Part shown: piece after piece, positions 22,524 through 30,894 of the stretch
Layout: each line of letters starts with the position of its first letter
Numbering within the stretch: position 1 is the first letter of the stretch
Source: Oenanthe sinensis
Taxonomy: Eukaryota; Streptophyta; Magnoliopsida; Apiales; Apiaceae
Reading direction: 5' to 3'
Assembly: GCA_028671895.1 (NCBI GenBank)
Contig: CM053796.1
Span: forward strand, 30,502,860 to 30,566,859
Length of the DNA: 64,000 nt
Made by a program: the position numbers and the translations under genes
The notes under the pieces: model-generated
The model's input: the letters and a program-made list of their open reading frames with translations, nothing else
What the model was told of the DNA's origin: nothing
The model's database searches: none

Positions 22524-25500
22524 ATATGTCTTGCTGCTAAGATCAAATCAAAATCATGGATCATTGACAGTGGATGTACAAGACATATGTGTGGAGACAA
22601 AGCTCAATTTATTAATCTCAAATTCAAGAAAGGTGGAGGTGTCACAATTGGTGATAGTAAGACTCTTCCTATTCTAGGTAAAGGTAAAGTAGGTAATGAC
22701 ACAATTTTTATTGATAATGTTTGTTATGTTAAAGGCTTAAAATATAATCTACTTAGTGTAAGTCAGTTGCATGATGATGGTCATTCAGTTGTTTTTGATA
22801 AAGATAAATGTGTTATTACTGTTGCTACTAACCAGATTCCTCTAGTTGCTAGAAGGGAAGGCAATGTGTATGTTTTAGACTTTGAATTGCAGGAAACAGC
22901 TTGCTGTTTAGCTGCTGTTGACAATGATCCAACAATCTGGCATAGAAGATTGGGTCATGCTCACATGGACTTGCTCAACAGACTATCTAGCAAGAAGTTA
23001 GTGAGGGGTTTGCCAAAATTGAAGTATGTCAAGACACAAGTTTGTGATGCATGTCAATTGGGCAAACAGATTCAAAGTTCTCACAAGGCCAAAAAGGTTG
23101 TATCTACTACAAAATCCTTAGAATTATTACATCTAGATTTGTTTGGTCCAGAATGTTATAAAAGTATTGGAGGTAAACAATATGGTTTTGTTATTGTTGA
23201 TGATTATACACGTTTTACTTGGGTTTTATTTCTTCGTACTAAAGATTCTGCTTTTGAAGAATTTGAGAAGCTAATTAAGGTTCTTGAGAACAAGCTGAAC
23301 ACAAGACTTGTAGGTATAAGAAGTGATCGAGGTGGTGAATTCAAGAAAGATTTTGTCACTTACTGTGAAGCAAGGGGCATCACTCATGAATTCTCTGCAC
23401 CAAGAACTCCACAACAGAATGGAGTAGTGGAAAGAAAGAACAGGTCTTTGGAGGAAACTGCTAGAACTTTATTGCAGGAAAGCAAGCTGCCAAGGAACTT
23501 TTGGGCAGAAGCAGTGAACACAGCCTGCTATGTTCTTAACAGAGTGGTGATCAGACCTATTCTTGAGAAAACTCCCTATGAGCTGTTGAGGAACAAAAGG
23601 CCTAACATCAGTTACTTTAAAGTGTTTGGTTCAAAGTGTTTTGTCCTCAAGAAAATTGACAGGGATGGTAAATTCGATGCTAAATCTTATGAGGCAATAT
23701 TTCTTGGTTATTCTTTAACTAGTAGAGCATATAGAGTCTTTAATTTAAAGAAACGCATTGTTGAGGAGTCTATTGATGTTATATTTCATGAACCTAACAA
23801 TGATCTGTCAAGAGATGAGGAAGATGATGCAGGTGATGAAGCTGGAAGCAATAAAGCTACTGCAACGTCAGGTAGTCAGCAAGCTGATAAGACAAAGGAG
23901 CAAGCTGCTACAACATCTACTGCTCAACAGTCAGACAGTCAGCAAGCTGACACATCAAATCAGCCAGCTGACACTGCAATCTCAGTAGATGATACTATTG
24001 AACAGTTGTCTAAACTCAATCTAGGAGGGTCACAAACTCCTATAGCAAGGACTACAACTTCGGTTAGAACTGTTCATGAAGAGATATCCCAACATTCTCT
24101 CCCTAAAGCTACAAGAACTGTGAAGAATCATCCACCAACTCAAATCATTGGTGATGTTTCTGAGGGTGTCAAGACTAGAAGATGGAAAGCAAACTTCTGT
24201 GCTTTTGCAGCTTTCCTAGCTCAAGAGGAACCCAAAAATGTTCAAGAGGCTTTAGAAGATGAAAATTGGATCATGGCAATGCAAGAGGAGCTGAATCAAT
24301 TCAAAAGATGTGATGTGTGGGAACTTGTGGAAAAGCCTAAAGATGTTTCAGTCATTGGTACTAAATGGGTCTTCAAGAACAAAGCTGATGAATTTGGTAC
24401 AGTTACAAGGAACAAGGCAAGGCTAGTTGCACAAGGGTACAATCAACAAGAAGGAATTGATTTTGATCAAACTTATGCACCTGTTGCAAGGCTGGAGTCT
24501 ATAAGAATGCTACTTTCATTTGCATGTTACAAGAAATTCAAGCTTCATCAAATGGATGTCAAAAGTGCATTTCTTAATGGCTATCTCAAAGAAGAAGTTT
24601 ATGTCAAGCAACCTCCGGGCTTCGAGCATGAAAAGTTTCCAAATCATGTCTACAAACTAAAGAAGGCATTGTATGGACTAAGGCAAGCTCCTAGGTCTTG
24701 GTATGAACGGTTAAGTGAATTTCTACTTAAAAATGGCTTTATTCGAGGTAAAATTGATCCAACCTTATTCCTTAAATTTGATGGTAAGGATATTCTTGTT
24801 GTTCAAATTTATGTGGATGATATTGTTTTTGGATCAACTAATGATGCCATGTGTGAGTGGTTTTCAAAGTGTATGCACAGTGAGTTTGACATGAGCATGA
24901 TGGGTGAACTCAATTATTTTTTGGGTCTTCAAGTCAAACAAACAAAAGATGGAATCTTTGTGCATCAATCCAAATACATCAAGAATCTACTCAAGAGATT
25001 TGGATTTGAAACTGTCAAGGCAAAATCAACACCAATGAGTCAAGCTAGCAAGCTGACAACAGATGAAAAAGGTGTAGATGTTGATATTCGTAAGTATAGA
25101 GGTATGATTGGTAGTTTACTGTATCTTACTGCTTCTAGACCTGATATTATGTATGCAGTTTGTGTATGTGCTAGATTTCAATGCAAGCCTAAAGAGTCTC
25201 ATTATAATGCTGTTAAGAGAATCTTTAAGTATTTAAGTGGTACTATCAATTTGGCTTTATTTTATCCTATCACAAATGCATTTGATCTTGTTGGGTATAG
25301 TGATGCAGATTATGCAGGTTGTCACACTGATCGAAAGAGTACAAGTGGTGTTTGTGCATTTTTAGGCCAGAGTTTGGTCACTTGGCAATGCAAGAAACAG
25401 AACTCTGTTGCTTTATCAACAGCTGAGGGGGAATACTTGGCAGCTGGCAGTTGTTGCTCTCAAATGTTGTGGATGATACAAACACTAAGGGATTTTGGAA

Positions 25501-25751
25501 TCAAATGTGGAAGGATTCCAATATATTGTGACAATACAAGTGCTATCAACATTTCAGAAAATCCTGTCAATCACTCAAGAACAAAGCATATCGATGTGAG
25601 ACATCATTTCTTGAGAGACAATGTGGCAAAAGGGAAGATCAAGCTAATTTTTGTGCCTACAGAGTATCAGTTAGCTGACATCTTTACAAAGCCACTGGCA
25701 GAAGAGAGATTTTCTATTATTAGAAGGGAACTCGGCATGTGTAACATCTAG
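22524..25751 (+). CDS. Copia pol polyprotein (PR-INT-RT-RH)
   Basis: This frame carries the enzymes that process, copy and integrate the element. In order: protease WIIDSGCTRHM (about 22556); the GAG-pre-integrase His block WHRRLGHAHMDLL; the integrase core with HLDLFGP, VDDYTRF, RSDRGGEF and TPQQNGVVERKNR; a variable Gln/Ala/Asp-rich linker; RT with TKWVFKNK, KARLVAQGY, DVKSAFLNG, LYGLRQAPR and YVDDIVFGS; and RNase H with DADYAGC, STAEGEYLA and KHIDVRHHFLRD. The first in-frame ATG (22587) lies inside the protease, so pol is presumably made as a Gag fusion through suppression of the stops at 22497 and 22521. The coordinates give the open pol frame. All catalytic motifs look intact. Confidence 0.9.
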   Translation: MCLAAKIKSKSWIIDSGCTRHMCGDKAQFINLKFKKGGGVTIGDSKTLPILGKGKVGNDTIFIDNVCYVKGLKYNLLSVSQLHDDGHSVVFDKDKCVITVATNQIPLVARREGNVYVLDFELQETACCLAAVDNDPTIWHRRLGHAHMDLLNRLSSKKLVRGLPKLKYVKTQVCDACQLGKQIQSSHKAKKVVSTTKSLELLHLDLFGPECYKSIGGKQYGFVIVDDYTRFTWVLFLRTKDSAFEEFEKLIKVLENKLNTRLVGIRSDRGGEFKKDFVTYCEARGITHEFSAPRTPQQNGVVERKNRSLEETARTLLQESKLPRNFWAEAVNTACYVLNRVVIRPILEKTPYELLRNKRPNISYFKVFGSKCFVLKKIDRDGKFDAKSYEAIFLGYSLTSRAYRVFNLKKRIVEESIDVIFHEPNNDLSRDEEDDAGDEAGSNKATATSGSQQADKTKEQAATTSTAQQSDSQQADTSNQPADTAISVDDTIEQLSKLNLGGSQTPIARTTTSVRTVHEEISQHSLPKATRTVKNHPPTQIIGDVSEGVKTRRWKANFCAFAAFLAQEEPKNVQEALEDENWIMAMQEELNQFKRCDVWELVEKPKDVSVIGTKWVFKNKADEFGTVTRNKARLVAQGYNQQEGIDFDQTYAPVARLESIRMLLSFACYKKFKLHQMDVKSAFLNGYLKEEVYVKQPPGFEHEKFPNHVYKLKKALYGLRQAPRSWYERLSEFLLKNGFIRGKIDPTLFLKFDGKDILVVQIYVDDIVFGSTNDAMCEWFSKCMHSEFDMSMMGELNYFLGLQVKQTKDGIFVHQSKYIKNLLKRFGFETVKAKSTPMSQASKLTTDEKGVDVDIRKYRGMIGSLLYLTASRPDIMYAVCVCARFQCKPKESHYNAVKRIFKYLSGTINLALFYPITNAFDLVGYSDADYAGCHTDRKSTSGVCAFLGQSLVTWQCKKQNSVALSTAEGEYLAAGSCCSQMLWMIQTLRDFGIKCGRIPIYCDNTSAINISENPVNHSRTKHIDVRHHFLRDNVAKGKIKLIFVPTEYQLADIFTKPLAEERFSIIRRELGMCNI

Positions 25752-26037
25752 TCAGCAAGCTGACACCAGGTTTTTCGTAATCTCAGCTTACTGATTACCC
25801 TCTTAAACTGTTGGTTAAATTGATTTACGTTACATGCATTATATGATTTTGTGCCGTTGCTGGTAGAGTTCCACTTACTTGTAAGTTGTGCATGTCTATT
25901 AGAGTTTATATGTGTGTTAAATGCTATTAATTGTTTAAAGATTGTTTTTAAATTGATAATCTAGTCCGTATTTAACTAGATAAGCCTTATCTGTTTAGTT
26001 TTTAATTTTATATAATTATCTGCTTAGTTGATAAAAG

Positions 26038-27588
26038 ATGTTTAGTTTAATTAGGGCTGGGGGTTTTATAAAAATTTTTTATTCAAATAATTCTCAAAAT
26101 ACACTCTCCTTATATTTTAAAAGAGGAGTTGTAGAGGCACTCCACTCTCGGTATCTCAAGTTTATCGTTCCCAAACCCAAGATTGGATCTAGGGTGTTCA
26201 AACTCATCTTTGGTAAATATACATTTACGGTGATTGTTTCAATCGGTCTCTATTTCAAGATGAAGAGCACACGTCGTACTAGGGCTTCGGTCTCAGTTCC
26301 AAAGGACAACAAAAATAAGAGGAAGTTATTGGATGAGGAAGAGATTGTGGTTGCTGTCGATAGTGGTGATGAGTTCTCTGGTATCAATCGCTCAGTGGAT
26401 CGTGATTTGACTCCCTCAAAGCGGCTCAAGTTTGGTTTTAAGTTTATTCCAGAGGAGTTAGAACAGAGGTTTCATGCTATTGACCTAGGCAATCGCAGAG
26501 TAATTCCTGGCAGGCCTTTGTCTGGTAAGACTTTTGTTACTTGTGGTGCTGTTAAGCTATTTTCAGACTTAGGGTTTGAATCGTTTCTTGTTGATATGCC
26601 GAAAGATGTTTACCCAGACTATGTATATGAATTTTATGCAAATTTTATTCCGGATCAGTTTGGTAATTATGTGTCTTTTGTTCGTGGGAAGAAGATAACT
26701 CTTAATGTTCCTGTACTTAATTGTATTTTAAGAGTTGAGAATGCATCTGATCTGTCTGTGTACACCAAGAAGGGTCCCAAGGTTTTGGATGATTTATCTG
26801 CTTTAGATCAGTTGAATGCAATTAGGGGTATGCATGGTATACTTGAGTTTTGCTGTCCAACCACATCTTGTGTGATTCCCATGGCTAATTTGCTTTTTAA
26901 GATTTGCATAACAAATATCTGTCCTAGGCTGGGAAGCAGGTCTAATTTTAATTGTCAAGACATTGTGGTTGTTGCTATGTTGTTGTTGGGAAGAAGGTTT
27001 AATTTGTCTGAGTTAATACTACAAAATATGATGGATGTGTATGATAGTAACCCTAGTTGTGGTTTGCCATATGGGTTGTTATTAACAAGAGTTTTTGATT
27101 GGTATGGAGTGGAATTTTCTGATGTGGATAAGCACTCAGTAAAAGAGTTTTTGGATGGGAAGAGTTTGCAACAGTCTCACTTGAAGGTGGAGAAGGATGG
27201 CACTTTGGTGCAGTTGGAGATTCCTACTCATTCACCTGTTGCTAAGTCAGCAATGGCAAGTGGTTCTGATTCTGAGATACTACAGTTTGTTAAGAAAGTG
27301 AATACTGATCAGGTTCTGGTGATACAGAAACTGAATGAAGTGCTGGATGAACTTAAATTTTTGAGGGAGTGTGCTTTTGGACCAAGGACTCCTGCTACTG
27401 TGTCTGCACACACTACAAGGTCTGGTGAAGATGCTTCTGCAGATTTGGATGGGTTGCAGGGTTTAGCTGATGCAGCAAGGAAAATGGTGGATCCAGTGGC
27501 TGATCAACCAGCTGAGAAGGTCAAGTCTAAATCTCCAGAAGACAAGATTGCAGCTGAGGATGCAGAGGAAGATCTTGTGGATGCCTAA
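26038..27588 (+). CDS. Third ORF after pol: env-like / 'putative plant transposon protein'
   Basis: This is a 516-aa protein in a position where Sireviruses may carry an env-like gene; its function is unproven in the family. From about residue 130 it has the pattern of the plant-transposon protein domain seen in many plant genomes: RPLSGKTF, GFESFLVDMP, YVYEFYANF, SFVRGKKITL. The C-terminal third is acidic, Ala/Glu-rich and predicted disordered or coiled-coil. ATG 26038 opens the frame. A later in-frame ATG (26261, MKSTRRTRAS) begins a more typical basic start and may be the real one. The first 75 residues are moderately hydrophobic (VSIGLYF region), but I see no clear signal peptide or furin-like site. 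The frame differs from pol, so expression by splicing or internal initiation is implied. Confidence 0.7.
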   Translation: MFSLIRAGGFIKIFYSNNSQNTLSLYFKRGVVEALHSRYLKFIVPKPKIGSRVFKLIFGKYTFTVIVSIGLYFKMKSTRRTRASVSVPKDNKNKRKLLDEEEIVVAVDSGDEFSGINRSVDRDLTPSKRLKFGFKFIPEELEQRFHAIDLGNRRVIPGRPLSGKTFVTCGAVKLFSDLGFESFLVDMPKDVYPDYVYEFYANFIPDQFGNYVSFVRGKKITLNVPVLNCILRVENASDLSVYTKKGPKVLDDLSALDQLNAIRGMHGILEFCCPTTSCVIPMANLLFKICITNICPRLGSRSNFNCQDIVVVAMLLLGRRFNLSELILQNMMDVYDSNPSCGLPYGLLLTRVFDWYGVEFSDVDKHSVKEFLDGKSLQQSHLKVEKDGTLVQLEIPTHSPVAKSAMASGSDSEILQFVKKVNTDQVLVIQKLNEVLDELKFLRECAFGPRTPATVSAHTTRSGEDASADLDGLQGLADAARKMVDPVADQPAEKVKSKSPEDKIAAEDAEEDLVDA

Positions 27589-27608
27589 CTCTACTCTTTT
27601 AGATGATT

Positions 27609-27957
27609 AAGGGGGAGTATTAGGAGAATTTGATGAATTTTTAAAAATATTTTCTGGGGTTTGGATTTTGTTTCATATTATGTTTGATGGTATGTCTGAA
27701 TATTTAGGTCTGGTTGTTAATTTTTTTTGGATAATTGCTGGTGTTACATGCTAGTAAGCATGTGTTTGTTTTGATGGATATTATTTGCTGGTACATGTTG
27801 GTATGAAATGCTATGTTTTGGTTTAAATCTATCTGTTAAATGCCTAGTGTATTATATTTGCAATTTTATATCATGTGTTTACAGGATTGCAGGAATTTAG
27901 GGGGAGTATTTTATTCTCCTAAATTATTTTAGTGTTAATCATCAAAAAGGGGGAGAT
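27609..27957 (+). other. Multiple polypurine tracts before the 3' LTR
   Basis: Purine runs occur three times: AAGGGGGAG at 27609-27617, AGGGGGAG at about 27899, and AAAAAGGGGGAGA at 27944-27956 directly before the LTR. Only the last should prime plus-strand synthesis. Repeated PPT copies are, to my knowledge, a recognised Sirevirus trait. Confidence 0.8.
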
Positions 27958-29203
27958 TGAAACCCTTTTGTGTTTTGATGATCACTGTTAGCAAGCTGAA
28001 AGCTTGTATTTGATATAAAATAGCAAGCTGTTATATGTGGACTAACTTGGTTTTGCAGGAAATAGCTTACTGATATGATTTATCAGTATAATATGTTTTA
28101 GTACATTGACAGCAAGCTGAAAGTAGGAAAACAGGGCGTTTCAGCGAGCTGACAGCAGGAAATATTCTGTCTCAGCAAGCTGACACTGGAACGCAGAAAC
28201 TGTTGGATTTGTAAAGGAAGTCCGATTTTCTTGGAGAATTTATAGGATCTTACTTGTACAAGTCTATCTAATATATATATGGTTATATATTATATTAGAG
28301 CTCAGTTTTATCAAATTCAAACAGATTTTAATATTCAAATTAATTTTCCTATTTAATAGGAGTTGGAGTTTGACTAAAACTTATCTTCTAAAACCAACTC
28401 TTATCTATACTATATTGAGGCTGATTTCAAACGATTATATCATCTTATTTATCCTCAATATACGTACTTTTAAATATATATACGTACCTTATCTTAACTA
28501 ATTCAAACGTTGTAATTTCAACGTTAGTTTTGGTTTGATAAAATCGAATATATATATACAAGTGTGTATAGTTTTTCTCAAAAAAAAAAAAGAAAAGGAA
28601 GTGAAGCTAAACTGATTTGAAACATATATACACACTTCTTCTCAAACTTAAAACGTTCTTAGCAAATATCTTTGAGCTCTAGTATTATATATACTTATAT
28701 ATATACGTTAGAGAGCTTATAGTTTGAGTTGTATCTTTATTCACTTGTATTTGTTCAAGGTGTAATTGGTTGTGGCTGGATATTGAGCTTGTGAAACAGG
28801 GTTTGGGAACTAGAGAGCTAGAGAAGGCTGTACTAGGGTAGTATAGTGCTTAGAGAGCTAGAGAGTTCGATAGAACAGGGTTTCAGCAAGCTAGTATCAG
28901 TTGCAAGGGAATATGGGAGGAATATTATTGTAATCTTGTAATCGTGGTTGGTTTTGATTAATAATATTCTCTCTTACCAGTTGGTAGGGGACCAGGACGT
29001 AGACCATAGGAGATTAGGGGTCGAACCTGGCTAAAAGTCTTGGTGTTATTTATTTTTTCTGTACTGCATTGCATATAGCAGCTAGCTGACAGTGTCTGTT
29101 AATCAATCTTAGCTAGCTGACAGGCTTAATAACTCGGTAAAATTAAAATTGTTCATTGTTAGCCATAACACCTATTCACCCCCCCTCTAGGTGTGCATTT
29201 TCA
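27958..29203 (+). repeat. 3' LTR of the copia element (1246 bp)
   Basis: It is the near-identical partner of 19099-20343, one base longer because of an 11-A instead of 10-A run. It ends TTTTCA followed by the AAATAC target duplication. Confidence 0.95.
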
Positions 29204-29209
29204 AATACA

Positions 29210-29306
29210 TATAATATTTACAATTAAAATTAGAAAAACAAAAACAAGAAATAATAGAATTAAAATCAATAAATTATAAACTCAAACTCAATACCAATGA
29301 AGAATG
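29210..29306 (+). mobile_element. Pararetroviral relic, segment 2
   Basis: A-rich Lys/Glu/Ile-coding sequence of the same composition as 16152-19098 resumes after the copia insertion and ends at the GAATG duplication of the solo LTR. Confidence 0.6.
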
Positions 29307-30500
29307 TGTTAGGAATTATGAGTTTTGATGATAACAAATTACTTAGAATTTCAATAGGGACTCAAAATTATTTTGTAACTGATCAATGGATATGACTTAT
29401 AAATATCCATTGACTAGGAAACCAGTTATCAGTTGAAACTTGTTTATCAACTGATAAACTGGATTGTACCATTGATTTATGTTTCACTATCAATTGATTG
29501 TATTACCTCGATGGATGCAATGATGTAGTCAACTGATGTTATTGACTTCAATTTCTAGCTTCTCAACAGATGTGAAGAATGGCTGATCAATTGTAAATAT
29601 TTTAAGTCAGAATTCTCACAAGTGAAGTGATCAACTGATGTTGAAGTCGATGGATGAAGACACTACTCAACGGATGAAAGCTATCAACTGATACAAGTCA
29701 TCAATGGATAATTACAGTCAACGGATAAAGAACCATCAATGGATAAGGAGTCGATGGATAACTCAATTATCCATCGACACATCAACTGATCAACAGATAT
29801 CCTATCCATCGATGGATAAGCAAAGGTGAATCAACTGATAAGCTTAACATCATTTATCAGTTGATTAAAGTTTCCCTATTTAGCTAAAAGCCAGATATTA
29901 CGGGAACAGTGCAGAAACTGAATCATTGGAAGACAGTCCTGTCAGGACTGTGAAGACTTTCTAGGCAACACAGCATCCAAGGAATATCTTAAGACAAAAG
30001 ACACTTCCAGAGCTAGTTAGTTCTACAAGGAAAGCTGTGAAAAGGAGCTAGTTTCTATTTTTATGTAAACAGTATAAATTGTAATATTATATTGTTATCA
30101 GTCGATAGAAAACTAGAGTAGTAGTTTTTGTTTATATAAAAAAACAAAAACACAGTAGCAAAGTGAGGAGTTTTGAAGAAGAACTCAAGAAAAACAAAGT
30201 AGAAAATCAGGCAGAACTTGTAATGCTTTTCTAAGTTCTACATTCAACTTTGTACGCAGCTTAGTATTTTTACTAAGATCAATTGAAAGCAAAAACTCAC
30301 TAGTGGAAAAACAATCCACTAGTAATTTTTAATCTTGTTGTTTCTGTTTTCAACACTTTAGTTATCCAGTTCTTAGTTACATCAATCTTAATTAAACACT
30401 CTCTTTGTACAAACTTATTTCCGCAAGAAGTTGAATTAATTCTTAAGTTTGTATTCAACCCCCCCTTCTCCAAACTTAGTGTACTTAAGGGCGAATAACA
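29307..30500 (+). mobile_element. Solo LTR of a second copia-type element (1194 bp)
   Basis: It begins TGTTAGGAATTATGAG and ends GCGAATAACA (terminal inverted repeat TGTTA/TAACA). It is flanked by the perfect 5-bp duplication GAATG at 29302-29306 and 30501-30505. A CAACCCCCCCTTCT tract near 30460 is typical of the 3' end of copia LTRs. There is no internal region, so it results from LTR-LTR recombination. It contains about 20 TCAACTGATA/TCGATGGATA-type words between 29375 and 29875 in both orientations. Confidence 0.88.
29375..29875. repeat. Cluster of TCRAYKGATR-type short motifs in the solo LTR
   Basis: Examples are TATCAACTGATA (29446 and 29682), TCAATGGATA (29701), TCAACGGATA (29718), TCGATGGATA (29751), ATCCATCGATGGAT (29804) and ATCAGTTGAT (29866). 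Many are dyads (ATCA-AC-TGAT). The density is far above chance. Confidence 0.85.
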
Positions 30501-30505
30501 GAATG

Positions 30506-30890
30506 GTATGAAAAATACAAGAGATATAAAGACAAGTATAAAATTACTAAAAAGAATTGAAAGAAACAAAAAGAGAAGTAAAACAATTAAAGATAAAATT
30601 ACAAGAGACTAATACAAGTTTAGATATACTAGAAGAAAAAATAAAAAAAATTAAAGAATAAAGAAAAAGAAACAAAAAGTGATGGTAAATCAGATAGTTC
30701 TAATGGTAGTAAAAATAGTTCTAGCAGTAGTAATAAAATCATATTTTGTATTTGTTAGTCTAAGAGTATTATTGAGTATAGTATTTTAGATGACATTCTA
30801 AGCAATCCCAGAAGCCATGAATCTTTTCAAGAGGAACAAGAAGCCAAAGAAGATTGAAAGTTAAAGTGATCTGAAATACAAATACCAGGT
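30506..30890 (+). mobile_element. Pararetroviral relic, segment 3
   Basis: This continues the A-rich frames: coiled-coil-like Lys/Glu coding, then a Ser/Asn-rich stretch (about 30680-30740) and an acidic Glu/Gln-rich stretch near 30820. It ends near 30890 where sequence character changes. No reverse transcriptase motif is visible. Confidence 0.5.
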
Positions 30891-30894
30891 AATA

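Larger units (their letters stand above)
19131..28170 (+). repeat. Dispersed AGCAAGCTGA motif family within the copia element
   Basis: Copies or one-mismatch copies on the sense strand start at about 19131, 19163, 19251, 19282, 19313, 20023, 20764, 21101, 21323, 21638, 22280, 23290, 23481, 23876, 23901, 23939, 25046 and 25752, and again in the 3' LTR. The fullest form TCAGCAAGCTGA is a dyad (TCAGC-AA-GCTGA). In coding regions it reads as Gln-Gln-Ala or Ser-Lys-Leu depending on frame. Confidence 0.85.
19099..29203 (+). mobile_element. Full-length Ty1/copia retrotransposon, Sirevirus-like
   Basis: The element is complete at 10,105 bp. The LTRs begin TGAAA and end TTTCA and are flanked by the direct repeat AAATAC (19093-19098 and 29204-29209). 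The order is 5' LTR, tRNA-iMet primer site, gag, pol (protease, integrase, RT, RNase H: copia order), a third ORF, repeated polypurine tracts, and 3' LTR. A long gag with two zinc knuckles plus an extra ORF after pol is the layout of the Sirevirus (SIRE/Maximus) lineage. I saw three differences between the two LTRs (A-run length, GCAAAGG versus GTAAAGG, TTCAATAG versus TTCGATAG), so the insertion is very recent. All frames are open apart from stops between gag and pol. It sits inside the pararetroviral relic. Confidence 0.93.

Noticed and set aside
19131..29875. CRISPR-like repeat array
   Set aside because: The short motifs are irregularly spaced with no constant spacer length and lie inside plant LTR retrotransposons.
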